Shown in pieces: positions 13,502-19,692 of a DNA stretch of 32,339 bases. A program made the translations under genes and the position numbers. Every line of letters starts with the position of its first letter. Positions within the stretch are counted from its first letter, which is position 1. The stretch comes from a virus. The stretch is taken from the IMG/VR virus record IMGVR_UViG_3300027499_000021, positions 1 to 32,339 of that record. One strand, written 5' to 3'. A model generated the notes under the pieces. The model searched no databases and had not been told where the DNA came from. It saw only the letters and a list, made by a program, of their open reading frames with translations.

Positions 13502-13942
13502 TTAGAGATTTACCCGAGTCCATCTGCTTAGCGGTACGTCAAAGAAGGGCTCATCATTAACATATTTGTTATCCACCCTCACGACAGGGGATTCCACAAT
13601 CACGCTGCCATGTGCCCACATACCCTGCTTCATGTCGCTACGCAGCACAAAGAGTATCGTGGGAAAGAACCCAAAAAACTTAGCCTTGCGATGAGGTACG
13701 TGTACGGTCTTGAATGGGAACTTATCCACCCAGTTGTGCCTACGCTCAATCTCAACCGCACCCTTGTACATCTTCGTGCTGTCCAACACGAATAAGTCCA
13801 CGTCGTACTTGCCGCCTTCCTCAGCGCCAAGCCCCCACGCCCGGGTTATGAAGTCAGATACAGCCTTACGTGCTGGCGGATCGTTCTCGTCGTGGAGCTG
13901 CTGGTCAAACTGCTTGTAGCTCACTTGCCAGATTCCAGCCAT
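13502..13942 (-). CDS. Phage protein with possible PD-(D/E)XK-like core
   Basis: 146 residues. The central KYDVDLFVLDSTKMYKGAVE and then IERRHNW shows acids D47/D49 on one strand and ExE (E64, E66) on the next. This spacing resembles PD-(D/E)XK nucleases, except that the usual Lys is replaced by Glu. The following HVPHRKAKFF and PTILFVLRSD fit further strands. Nuclease activity is therefore unproven. An AGGTGG site precedes the ATG and the gene starts 22 bases inside its upstream neighbour, as the last member of the minus-strand chain. Confidence 0.5.
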   Translation of the reverse strand: MAGIWQVSYKQFDQQLHDENDPPARKAVSDFITRAWGLGAEEGGKYDVDLFVLDSTKMYKGAVEIERRHNWVDKFPFKTVHVPHRKAKFFGFFPTILFVLRSDMKQGMWAHGSVIVESPVVRVDNKYVNDEPFFDVPLSRWTRVNL

Positions 13943-14067
13943 ATGCCCACCTGAGCCACAGCGTAGCCCAAGAACATCAGCGCAAGATACGACTTTCCCG
14001 AACGGTAAAGGTCAATGGCCACCACAATATAGATAATTCCTATGATTCCTATCAGCCACGACGCCAT
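13921..14067 (-). CDS. Two-pass small membrane protein
   Basis: 48 residues from ATG 14067, with GGGGTGG upstream. A longer frame from 14118 would double the overlap with the previous gene. Two hydrophobic segments, WLIGIIGIIYIVVAIDLY and YLALMFLGYAVAQVGIWL, are joined by RSGKS. It looks like a small hairpin membrane protein. Roles such as superinfection exclusion or holin-like function are possible but unsupported. It overlaps both neighbours. Confidence 0.5.
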   Translation of the reverse strand: MASWLIGIIGIIYIVVAIDLYRSGKSYLALMFLGYAVAQVGIWLESGK

Positions 14068-14153
14068 TCGAGCCACCCCGCAATGATAATAACGCCAAGC
14101 ATACATAGTAAGAACCACGCTGCGCTTTGTGCGTACAGATGAGCCGCTATCAT
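14052..14153 (-). CDS. 33-residue single-pass membrane peptide
   Basis: MIAAHLYAQSAAWFLLCMLG continues VIIIAGWLEWRRG: one hydrophobic segment with a basic end. It overlaps the two-pass membrane gene by 16 bases and starts 8 bases after the glycosyltransferase stop. A GGTGGA site is a little far upstream (spacing about 16), so the start is weakly supported. Two consecutive tiny membrane genes suggest a functional pair. Confidence 0.45.
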   Translation of the reverse strand: MIAAHLYAQSAAWFLLCMLGVIIIAGWLEWRRG

Positions 14154-14161
14154 TCCATTAT

Positions 14162-14818
14162 TCAATCGTCCACCCCCTGATTCATTCGTTTGTAAGACAG
14201 CCACCAATACTCAGACATATCGCAATTTTGATATGCTCCAAAGCAAGGTGTGCCAATGGTGTAATGCACAATCTGGGCGTTGTCATTGCCCGGGTACTCC
14301 ATTGCCAGCCAGTTCCAAGTAAGCGGCAACTCGCCAATCTCAGACTCGTTAAGCCAGCCAAACCGATGCAGGAACGAACCCTCTACCGCATCAATGGTCT
14401 GCTTGTCCAAGCAGCGGTTAGCAATATGGGCGCAGTTCCAAAGAATCAGGCTTGACCAGTTTTTTCTGGGGTAATTCTCGTTCTTATTTCCAAGATACTT
14501 GCGGGGGTGCTTGGTCTGGTAGTCGTGTTGGACGACTTGGACTGCGTATCTATCGTCACGCATTTCCCAGAGTCGGGCAATATCTTCACGGCAGACCATG
14601 TCCCCGTCTGCGAAGATGGCCCAACCACGGTAGCCCATGAGATGCGGTACGAGAAACCTTGAATAGATGAAGTCATTTGACCCTCCTTTCCGTTCTACAT
14701 TATTGGCCACCAACGGGGTGAATCGCACCGGTTCGCTGCAATTGTCGATCACCGACTGGCAAAACGTATGGTAGGCCACCGCTTCCCGCTGGTCAAAGCC
14801 AACCACAATGTCAATCAT
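14162..14818 (-). CDS. Glycosyltransferase-like protein (GT8-like)
   Basis: 218 residues. The start MIDIVVGFDQREAVAYHTFC fits GT8-type proteins acting on nucleotide sugars. YSRFLVPHLMGYRGWAIFAD followed by GDMV places the metal-binding DxD at D71-D73. SSLILWNC near residue 122 and the Leu/Trp-rich acceptor side follow the family layout. A strong AAGGAG site 9 bases before the ATG is present. The ATG overlaps the previous stop (ATGA). Phages use such enzymes to change host surface sugars or DNA; the target here is unknown. It differs clearly from the glycosyltransferase at 1109-1750. Confidence 0.75.
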   Translation of the reverse strand: MIDIVVGFDQREAVAYHTFCQSVIDNCSEPVRFTPLVANNVERKGGSNDFIYSRFLVPHLMGYRGWAIFADGDMVCREDIARLWEMRDDRYAVQVVQHDYQTKHPRKYLGNKNENYPRKNWSSLILWNCAHIANRCLDKQTIDAVEGSFLHRFGWLNESEIGELPLTWNWLAMEYPGNDNAQIVHYTIGTPCFGAYQNCDMSEYWWLSYKRMNQGVDD

Positions 14819-15060
14819 GTGTTCTTCTCCTTTAGTTTGGCTTCTATGGCTTTACCAAATGACTTGATTCCAAAATTACTGCCATGCTGATAAAGAAACT
14901 TGTCTGCATAGTCATAGATTTCATCATCCGTCAGCCCAACCCATTCAGGCTGCGCTAGTCGGTCACGCAGGGCTTCTAAAAGGACACGAATGGCATTGTT
15001 GTTGACAGGAATAATCGCTCCCGGTCTAAGCCATTGTTCTATTAGTTCACGGTCTGTCAT
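14815..15060 (-). CDS. Conserved small phage protein (WVGLTDDE motif)
   Basis: 81 residues. It contains PEWVGLTDDEIYDYADKFLY, a segment widely seen in small phage proteins (WVGLTDEE...), and ends in a helix FGKAIEAKLKEKN. Function is unknown. A TAAGG site lies 7 bases before the ATG. It overlaps the preceding gene by 14 bases. Confidence 0.65.
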   Translation of the reverse strand: MTDRELIEQWLRPGAIIPVNNNAIRVLLEALRDRLAQPEWVGLTDDEIYDYADKFLYQHGSNFGIKSFGKAIEAKLKEKNT

Positions 15061-15262
15061 GGTGTAACCTTACGTCGTGGTCGTTCAGAGTCTCCCAGAA
15101 TATATCCATGAAGTGCTCTGCATCATGGGTTCCGGTGTACTTCATCTCATTCCTAAAGGCACTAGATAGCGCCTCAAGTGCGTGCTTAAACTTCACCCCC
15201 TGCACCGCACAATCGTACTCATACTGGTCATCTGGTAGGTTGAATATCAGCTTTGCCTTCAT
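15047..15262 (-). CDS. Conserved small phage protein (MKAKLxFNLPDD motif)
   Basis: 71 residues beginning MKAKLIFNLPDDQYEYDCAV, a pattern common in phage proteins (MKAxLxFNLPEDxxEFxxA), followed by a helix FKHALEALSSAFRNEMKY. No catalytic motif; the role is unknown. An AAGGGG site lies ahead of the ATG. Its start lies inside the zinc-ribbon-like gene. Confidence 0.7.
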   Translation of the reverse strand: MKAKLIFNLPDDQYEYDCAVQGVKFKHALEALSSAFRNEMKYTGTHDAEHFMDIFWETLNDHDVRLHHDRP

Positions 15263-15407
15263 CGTCTTCCCCTTCTTTTAATTCGTAAGCCCAAAATGTA
15301 AACCCGCACTTAGTGCATATCCGATAGGTCGAGACAAGTAGCGGGGTAGTTTTGATTACTTTTGTGATTCCTGCTTCTGTTGGAGCTTCGCATTTCGAGC
15401 AGTCCAT
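15228..15407 (-). CDS. Small zinc-ribbon-like protein (two CxxC)
   Basis: 59 residues. MDCSKCEAPTEAGITKVIKT carries the first Cys pair (C3, C6). RICTKCGFTFWAYELKEG carries the second (C31, C34). Two CxxC pairs about 25 residues apart are the layout of a zinc ribbon, usually binding nucleic acid or protein. It overlaps the genes on both sides (52 and 35 bases). The ribosome site is weak, so translation may depend on its upstream neighbour. The Cys spacing makes it unlikely to be a shadow frame. Confidence 0.55.
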   Translation of the reverse strand: MDCSKCEAPTEAGITKVIKTTPLLVSTYRICTKCGFTFWAYELKEGEDDEGKADIQPTR

Positions 15408-15682
15408 ATCCGCATCATTTCTTCGTGGAGCTTGAGGTAGGCTTCTTGCCCACGGATTTCCCTGATTTGCTCGAGGTACTGGCGCCTAGTGTTCTTGGTC
15501 TTCTTCTTTTTGAAGACCCAACAGGCTTCGCCGTAGAGGAAATACTCTGCGGAATAATTGCCAAGGGTTCGGCCATCTTCCGTGGTGATGAGTCTAGCCC
15601 CAGTATGGATTTGATTGCACGCAAAACAGACCAGTCTTTCATCTCTATTCTCCTTATTCCCACTTGGGGAGTTTGATTGCAT
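15356..15682 (-). CDS. Cysteine-pair protein with charged helix
   Basis: 108 residues from ATG 15682; a GTG at 15700 is the alternative. LVCFACNQIHTGARLITTED has one CxxC pair. EYFLYGEACWVFKKKKTKNT and RRQYLEQIREIRGQEAYLKL follow, strongly basic then helical. I believe this is a conserved phage family of unknown function. A good AAGGAG site at about 15649-15654 stands in front of an ATG in another frame inside this gene, an oddity discussed in the findings. Confidence 0.6.
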   Translation of the reverse strand: MQSNSPSGNKENRDERLVCFACNQIHTGARLITTEDGRTLGNYSAEYFLYGEACWVFKKKKTKNTRRQYLEQIREIRGQEAYLKLHEEMMRIWTARNAKLQQKQESQK

Positions 15683-15854
15683 ATCGTTGGAATGAATCAC
15701 AAGTCTTACCCGATGTTGGCTTGTCGTAAAACCCGCACCACAAAAACGTGTAAGGCCCAGAGCTGTGGTAACACTCTACACAATGCCTTGTTTTTTTGTT
15801 ACACACAACTGGCATATCCACCTTTGCCTCTGGTTGTTGTTTGTCACCTTCCAT
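15654..15854 (-). CDS. Small cysteine-rich protein
   Basis: 66 residues from the ATG at 15854, which has AAGGGGGG 4 bases upstream. A TTG at 15887 would give 11 more residues. Five cysteines (C18, C25, C28, C40, C52) with CVEC in the middle: VVCNKKTRHCVECYHSSG, then WCGFYDKPTSGKTCDSF. A metal site or disulfide-held fold is likely. Function is unknown. It overlaps the zinc-finger-like gene upstream by 79 bases. Confidence 0.55.
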   Translation of the reverse strand: MEGDKQQPEAKVDMPVVCNKKTRHCVECYHSSGPYTFLWCGFYDKPTSGKTCDSFQRYAIKLPKWE

Positions 15855-15964
15855 ACACCCCCCTTCGCCACTTGGCTGTGCTGACAATTGCTACACCACC
15901 GCTTGCCCGTTATCGACTCCACTACCTGAGTCATGCTCTTGAGATTTTTGTTCGTTATTGACAT
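15776..15964 (-). CDS. Small zinc-finger-like protein
   Basis: 62 residues. Cys pairs WCSNCQH (C24, C27) and WICQLCVTKK (C51, C54) enclose a Lys/Asn-rich loop, the four-Cys arrangement of phage zinc-ribbon proteins. It begins 74 bases inside the nuclease gene and ends 79 bases inside the next. Both overlaps are large, so one of the frames could be misjudged, but the paired cysteines in each frame favour both being real. Confidence 0.5.
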   Translation of the reverse strand: MSITNKNLKSMTQVVESITGKRWCSNCQHSQVAKGGVWKVTNNNQRQRWICQLCVTKKQGIV

Positions 15965-16280
15965 CTATTGATTCCCTAATTGCAAACACCAAAGTATCTA
16001 GCGGTACAACCGCACGCCAAGGTTGACCGTTCTGGCGGAATACCACAATAGGTACTTCCCCTAACCCGCAGGTTGCCTCTACCTGACGCACCCAGTCCAT
16101 CACCGATAGGCGCTCATGTCTCTTAACTTCAATCTTATACTTGCCTACCTGTATGTCATCCCCACCATCCCGGGCCTGCCCTAGCTTGCGCTTGACCACA
16201 AAGCCAAGCTGGTCAGTTAGTAGCTGGGCTAGTTCGTTCTCCCCACGGGCGCCCTTTTGACGCCTTCCACGGCCTTTCAC
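15891..16280 (-). CDS. PD-(D/E)XK nuclease, Holliday-junction-resolvase-like
   Basis: 129 residues. GARGENELAQLLTDQLGF provides E14 in the first helix; GGDDIQVGKYKIEVKRHE provides D41/D42 and the E51-x-K53 pair. Together these give the E...D...ExK active site of small PD-(D/E)XK enzymes, such as archaeal-type Holliday junction resolvases and related phage nucleases. It would act on branched DNA during recombination or before packaging. A GTG start overlaps the previous stop (GTGA). The C-terminal 25 residues, overlapping the next gene, are low-complexity. Confidence 0.7.
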   Translation of the reverse strand: MKGRGRRQKGARGENELAQLLTDQLGFVVKRKLGQARDGGDDIQVGKYKIEVKRHERLSVMDWVRQVEATCGLGEVPIVVFRQNGQPWRAVVPLDTLVFAIRESIDVNNEQKSQEHDSGSGVDNGQAVV

Positions 16281-16468
16281 TTCGGCCCCAGCAGTTTGTC
16301 CAGCCGGGTTGTAACATCCGAATAGCGGGGCTGTAAGAAGGCTATGATGGCCTCATCTACAAGGCTGGCCCGACTGCGGCGTTGGTCTTCGGCGGCCCGG
16401 TCTAGCAGCTCTCGGGTGTACGGTCGAAGCCGGACTATGAATGTGTTGTACTTTCGCAGCGGTTGCAT
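16277..16468 (-). CDS. Ribbon-helix-helix DNA-binding regulator
   Basis: 63 residues. KYNTFIVRLRPYTRELLDRA forms the ribbon and first helix; EDQRRSRASLVDEAIIAFL forms the second. This is the CopG/Arc/MetJ layout of a dimeric repressor. An AGGAG site 5 bases before the ATG and a strong promoter at 16492-16519 stand upstream. It is divergent from the recombinase gene, so it probably represses itself and that operon by binding the repeats between them. Such small proteins can also be plasmid copy or partition regulators. Confidence 0.75.
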   Translation of the reverse strand: MQPLRKYNTFIVRLRPYTRELLDRAAEDQRRSRASLVDEAIIAFLQPRYSDVTTRLDKLLGPK

Positions 16469-16491
16469 ACCATCTCCTATAAGGGTAATCC

Positions 16492-16519
16492 ATTATATCA
16501 TCGAGATTGCATTGAGCAA
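16492..16519 (-). promoter_or_regulatory. Strong promoter of the RHH regulator operon
   Basis: On the minus strand TTGCTC (16519-16514), 16-base spacer, perfect TATAAT (16497-16492) with TGA before it, giving an extended -10. It should drive the regulator and the long minus-strand gene chain that follows. Confidence 0.7.
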
Positions 16520-16547
16520 TACAGTTGTGGTACATTGAGCTCTCGAT
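16500..16547. promoter_or_regulatory. Repeat cluster, probable operator or recombination site
   Basis: A perfect inverted repeat ATCGAGA (16500-16506) and TCTCGAT (16541-16547) frames a direct repeat CATTGAGC (16510-16517, 16533-16540; 23 bases apart, about two helix turns). One copy covers the -35 box of the regulator promoter. The layout suits an RHH operator. A resolvase site next to its gene is the alternative. Confidence 0.55.
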
Positions 16548-16579
16548 AAATCTTAACTACCGTTTCAGGAGATTAAGTC

Positions 16580-17263
16580 ATGCAGAAGATAGTTGCGTAT
16601 TACCGTGTATCCACAGAGCGCCAAGGCCGCAGCGGACTAGGGCTAGAGGCGCAGATGCAAGCCATCAAGAATATCCCAGATACGATGGTACTGTACTCAT
16701 TCGTTGAGGTTGAGTCTGGCGCAGACGATGAGCGCCCAGAGCTGGCCCAAGCAATCAACTACGCTCAGCGCCACAAGCTACCGCTTGCCGTGGCCAAGCT
16801 AGACCGGCTATCAAGGGACGCAGAGTTCTTGCTACGGGTTCGCAAGATGGGCATCAAAATAATCATTGCCGATATGCAAAACCACAGCACCCTTGAGTAC
16901 AACATACGGGCAGTCATTGCCCAAGAAGAACGGGAAAAAATTTCAATCAGAACAAAGGAGGCGTTAGCCGCAGCCAAGGCCCGAGGGGTAAAACTTGGCA
17001 ACCCACGTCTGGCAGATTCGGCAGGCAAGGGCAGGCAGACGTTAGCTCGTAGGGCTTCTGACTACGCCAAGAAGATTGGCGTCGTAGTCAAAGACCTTGA
17101 GGCACAGGGCATCAAGTCGCTCAACGGCGTAGGTCGTGGGCTAGAAGCAAGGGGGATTCTGACGCCCCGGGGGTGTAAGAACTGGTCGGATATGCAAGTC
17201 TCACGTTTATTAAAAAGGGTAAGAAATGACAAACCTGAAGCTAGTCAAAAGCAAGCCGCCTAG
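16580..17263 (+). CDS. Small serine recombinase (resolvase/invertase family)
   Basis: 227 residues. The catalytic domain starts KIVAYYRVSTERQGRSGLGL with nucleophile S11 and R9. KLDRLSRDAEF (R76, R79) is the second active-site motif. AVIAQEEREKISIRTKEALA begins helix E, and AKARGVKLGNPR is the usual linker. The last 70 residues have LNGVGRGLEARGILTPRG and WSDMQVSRLLKR, typical of small recombinases with a short DNA-binding end. No zinc or long C-terminal domain is present, so it is not a large serine integrase. Dimer resolution, inversion or a specialised integration are possible. A CAGGAG site precedes it. Confidence 0.85.
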   Translation: MQKIVAYYRVSTERQGRSGLGLEAQMQAIKNIPDTMVLYSFVEVESGADDERPELAQAINYAQRHKLPLAVAKLDRLSRDAEFLLRVRKMGIKIIIADMQNHSTLEYNIRAVIAQEEREKISIRTKEALAAAKARGVKLGNPRLADSAGKGRQTLARRASDYAKKIGVVVKDLEAQGIKSLNGVGRGLEARGILTPRGCKNWSDMQVSRLLKRVRNDKPEASQKQAA

Positions 17264-17390
17264 CAACGTGGCTCAGCAGATGAGCCTGTTGACTGGTAAA
17301 CCGTACGTTCTAGTTGAGCGTACAGACGTTGTACGTACATTCAAACAACACGGATGGGTTCCACCATCACAGAAAGGGGAAAAGAAATGA
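17226..17390 (+). CDS. Small phage protein before exonuclease
   Basis: 54 residues: MTNLKLVKSKPPSNVAQQMS, then LLTGKPYVLVERTDVVRTFK and QHGWVPPSQKGEKK. The NxAxQMSLLTGKPY...GWxPPS pattern recurs in small proteins near phage recombination genes. Function is unknown. An AAAAAGGG site precedes the ATG, it overlaps the recombinase by 38 bases, and its stop overlaps the exonuclease start (ATGA). The double overlap supports a single operon. Confidence 0.65.
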   Translation: MTNLKLVKSKPPSNVAQQMSLLTGKPYVLVERTDVVRTFKQHGWVPPSQKGEKK

Positions 17391-18349
17391 AGGGATACGG
17401 GAAGGTAACGCCTGATACTATGCTGTCGTGCAGCAGACTGGCTGCCGTTGCGGGTAGGTCTAGGTATTCAACGCCAAACGACGAGCTACGCAAGACCATC
17501 GACGCCTTGCAGTTGGTAGAGCCGGAGCCATTTGAGTCCGAGGCTGCCGACTGGGGGAACCGGCTTGAGCAGATAGTGCTACGGGAAGCTGCGCTGCGGC
17601 TGGGCATAGAGAAGTTAAACCTAGACCACCCCAAGCCATACTTCCATTCCTCTTGGCAGCTATGCGGTAGCCTAGATGGTAACGCAATGGGTACGGGTCA
17701 CTTTATCAAGCATGACCCAGCCAACGGTATCTTTGTGGTGTCAGGCAAGGGGGAGATCAAGCTCGATGGCGTCGGGGTAATGGAAGCCAAGGTAGCTGGT
17801 TGTAGCCCAGAAGATACGCTGCCCCTGTATCGTGGGCCGTTACAGCTCCAAGGCCAGATGTCTATCCTTGATGCCAAGTGGGGGTGTGTAGCGGTACTCT
17901 ATCAAGGGATTGCCATGCGGCTATTCTTGTTTGAGCCGCACCAAGAAAGCCTACTGTTCATTGAGCATCTATGCCATGACTTCCAGCGTCGGGTTGACCA
18001 TTGGAAAAAGACCAACGAAATCCTTTGGTATGAGCCACAGCACACCGACGATGCAGCTAAGTGCTGGCCAGTAGCAGACGATGGGGATGAGCCAGTCGTG
18101 CTGCAAAACGAGGCGGTGACTTGGGCTGCCGAGGTTGTAGAAGCCAAAAAAATTATCAAGGAAAAAGAGGAAATCATTGAGAACCGTCAGACAAAACTGA
18201 TGGCTCTCATGCAGGGTAAATCAAAAGCCGTGGCTGGTTCGTATAAGGTGTCGTGGCCAATGCGCCACTACAAAGCCCAAGAGCAAAGGGTTATCCCGGC
18301 ACGTGATGCCTACTCTATCCGTCAATCTTCTGTCTCAGTAAAGGAATAA
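17387..18349 (+). CDS. YqaJ-type viral exonuclease (recombination)
   Basis: 320 residues from ATG 17387, with AAGGGG 8 bases upstream; an in-frame start at 17354 lacks this site. Active-site pattern of YqaJ/lambda-exonuclease enzymes: DWGNRLEQIVLREAAL (E61), CGSLDG (D97), GVMEAKV (E133, K135) and GPLQLQGQM (Q155). The C-terminus has a charged helix (VEAKKIIKEKEEIIENRQTK). These enzymes resect double-strand ends 5' to 3' to give single strands for the annealing protein encoded next. Confidence 0.88.
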   Translation: MKGYGKVTPDTMLSCSRLAAVAGRSRYSTPNDELRKTIDALQLVEPEPFESEAADWGNRLEQIVLREAALRLGIEKLNLDHPKPYFHSSWQLCGSLDGNAMGTGHFIKHDPANGIFVVSGKGEIKLDGVGVMEAKVAGCSPEDTLPLYRGPLQLQGQMSILDAKWGCVAVLYQGIAMRLFLFEPHQESLLFIEHLCHDFQRRVDHWKKTNEILWYEPQHTDDAAKCWPVADDGDEPVVLQNEAVTWAAEVVEAKKIIKEKEEIIENRQTKLMALMQGKSKAVAGSYKVSWPMRHYKAQEQRVIPARDAYSIRQSSVSVKE

Positions 18350-18351
18350 CT

Positions 18352-19230
18352 ATGAGCAACGTAACCGTACAGCCGCAGGTGCTAGACCCTGCTATCCAAG
18401 AATCAATCGTTCTCAAGGGCGACTTGTCTGGCTTGAGCCCCATGCAAAAGAAGGACTACTACCTGTATCGCTGCCAGCAGGTAGGGCTTGACCCGGCTGC
18501 CAAGCCATTCGACTTACTGACCCTGAATGGCAAGCAAGTCCTGTATGCCAACGCTAGTGCGACGCAGCAATTGTCTAGCGTGCATAAGCTATCAACGCAG
18601 ATAACCCACCGTGAGAATGTTGGCGACATCTACATTGTGTCTTGCAGGGTAACGGGTTCCGATGGCAGGGTGTCCGAGAACCAAGGCGCAGTCAACATTG
18701 GCGGGTTGAAGGGCGACCATCTGGCCAACGCCGTACTCAAGTGTACGACCAAGGCTATCCGCCGTTCGGTGCTGGCTCACGTCGGCTTGGGTATGCTAGA
18801 CGAGACAGAGGTTGAGACAATCTCCGAGGCACGCAAGGTCAACAACCCGCTAGATGAACTGCCAAAGCCACCCGGTGCGTTCGGCAGCGCAATCAGTAAC
18901 GTCGTGGCCAGCGCAGTCCAGCAAGCCAAGAAGGATGAGGTAGCCGAGGCAGTCGAGATACCAGTAGGAACTGTATATACACTAACCCTACCCAACGGAG
19001 AGGCGGCAGACCATCCTACCTACGACGCATGGGAGTCAGCCTACGTGGGAATGATTGAGAAGATTGCCAAGGCAGGCAAGGCGCCGGTTCAGAAACGACT
19101 GGATAGCATTGACCAACTAAAGCAATGCAACCTTGAGGTTATTGAACAGCTAACCTTAGAGATGAGAATGGTTCTCAATACCAAGGTAGCCAAGTGGTTA
19201 GCACCGCTGCGGGAATCAGCTCAGGTATAA
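18352..19230 (+). CDS. Probable single-strand annealing recombinase (RecT/Bet/Erf-like role)
   Basis: 292 residues starting 2 bases after the exonuclease stop. Conserved-looking segments: LVLKGDLSGLSP-like opening near 22, YLYRCQQVGLDPAAKPFDLL (residues 39-58), GLKGDHLANAVLKCTTKAIR (121-140) and RSVLAHVGLGMLDETE. The dense charged/helical core and pairing with a YqaJ exonuclease indicate the annealing partner of a phage recombination system. I recognise the protein as a common phage type but cannot say which annealing superfamily it joins. The last 15 bases overlap the lysozyme gene tail to tail. Confidence 0.7.
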   Translation: MSNVTVQPQVLDPAIQESIVLKGDLSGLSPMQKKDYYLYRCQQVGLDPAAKPFDLLTLNGKQVLYANASATQQLSSVHKLSTQITHRENVGDIYIVSCRVTGSDGRVSENQGAVNIGGLKGDHLANAVLKCTTKAIRRSVLAHVGLGMLDETEVETISEARKVNNPLDELPKPPGAFGSAISNVVASAVQQAKKDEVAEAVEIPVGTVYTLTLPNGEAADHPTYDAWESAYVGMIEKIAKAGKAPVQKRLDSIDQLKQCNLEVIEQLTLEMRMVLNTKVAKWLAPLRESAQV

Positions 19231-19692
19231 ATCCCGTTCATGCTTGCGGCGTTTGACAAGGCCGGGGAGCTCTTTGCCCCCGGCTTTTGTCCATGCCATG
19301 AAGCCCTCGGCTGCGCCATCAAAGTCACCACGGTTATGCTTCATGCGGATAGTAGAACGTTGTAGATTACCTAGTCCGACGTTGAAGCTGAAGGACACCA
19401 GAGCATCGAAGCGGCCTTGGGTAAGTCCTTCTGGACAAAGTCTAAGTACGCCTCGCTCAAACGTAGCGAGGTCTTTTGCAAGTATGTCATCGACTTCAGC
19501 CATTGACAAAACTCTATCCCACCCATCAGGGATACTAAGTCCTTTGCGTTCATCTAGCTTTACCCTTATGTGATTAGGATCGATAACATGACCAACACCA
19601 ACAGTCCACAGTAAAGCAGGACAGCGGTATGGACGAAGTCGTACTCCCTCGTCTTTTTTGATTTTTTCGATTGCATCCTTACTCACCTTCAC
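19216..19692 (-). CDS. Endolysin, GH24 lysozyme
   Basis: 158 residues, normal for the T4/R-type muramidase family. The catalytic pattern is E15, C24, T30 (DEGVRLRPYRCPALLWTVG), that is E-8-C-5-T, where Cys replaces the usual Asp, a known variant. FDALVSFSFNVGLGNLQRST near 95-115 is the second family hallmark. No signal or SAR anchor at the N-terminus, so export depends on the holin. The GTG start overlaps the holin stop (GTGA). It cuts peptidoglycan at the end of infection. Confidence 0.92.
   Translation of the reverse strand: MKVSKDAIEKIKKDEGVRLRPYRCPALLWTVGVGHVIDPNHIRVKLDERKGLSIPDGWDRVLSMAEVDDILAKDLATFERGVLRLCPEGLTQGRFDALVSFSFNVGLGNLQRSTIRMKHNRGDFDGAAEGFMAWTKAGGKELPGLVKRRKHERDLYLS

Noticed and set aside
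16469-16579. attP of a phage integrase
   Set aside because: The recombinase is resolvase-sized and lacks the long C-terminal domain of serine integrases; no tyrosine integrase is present to use such a site.
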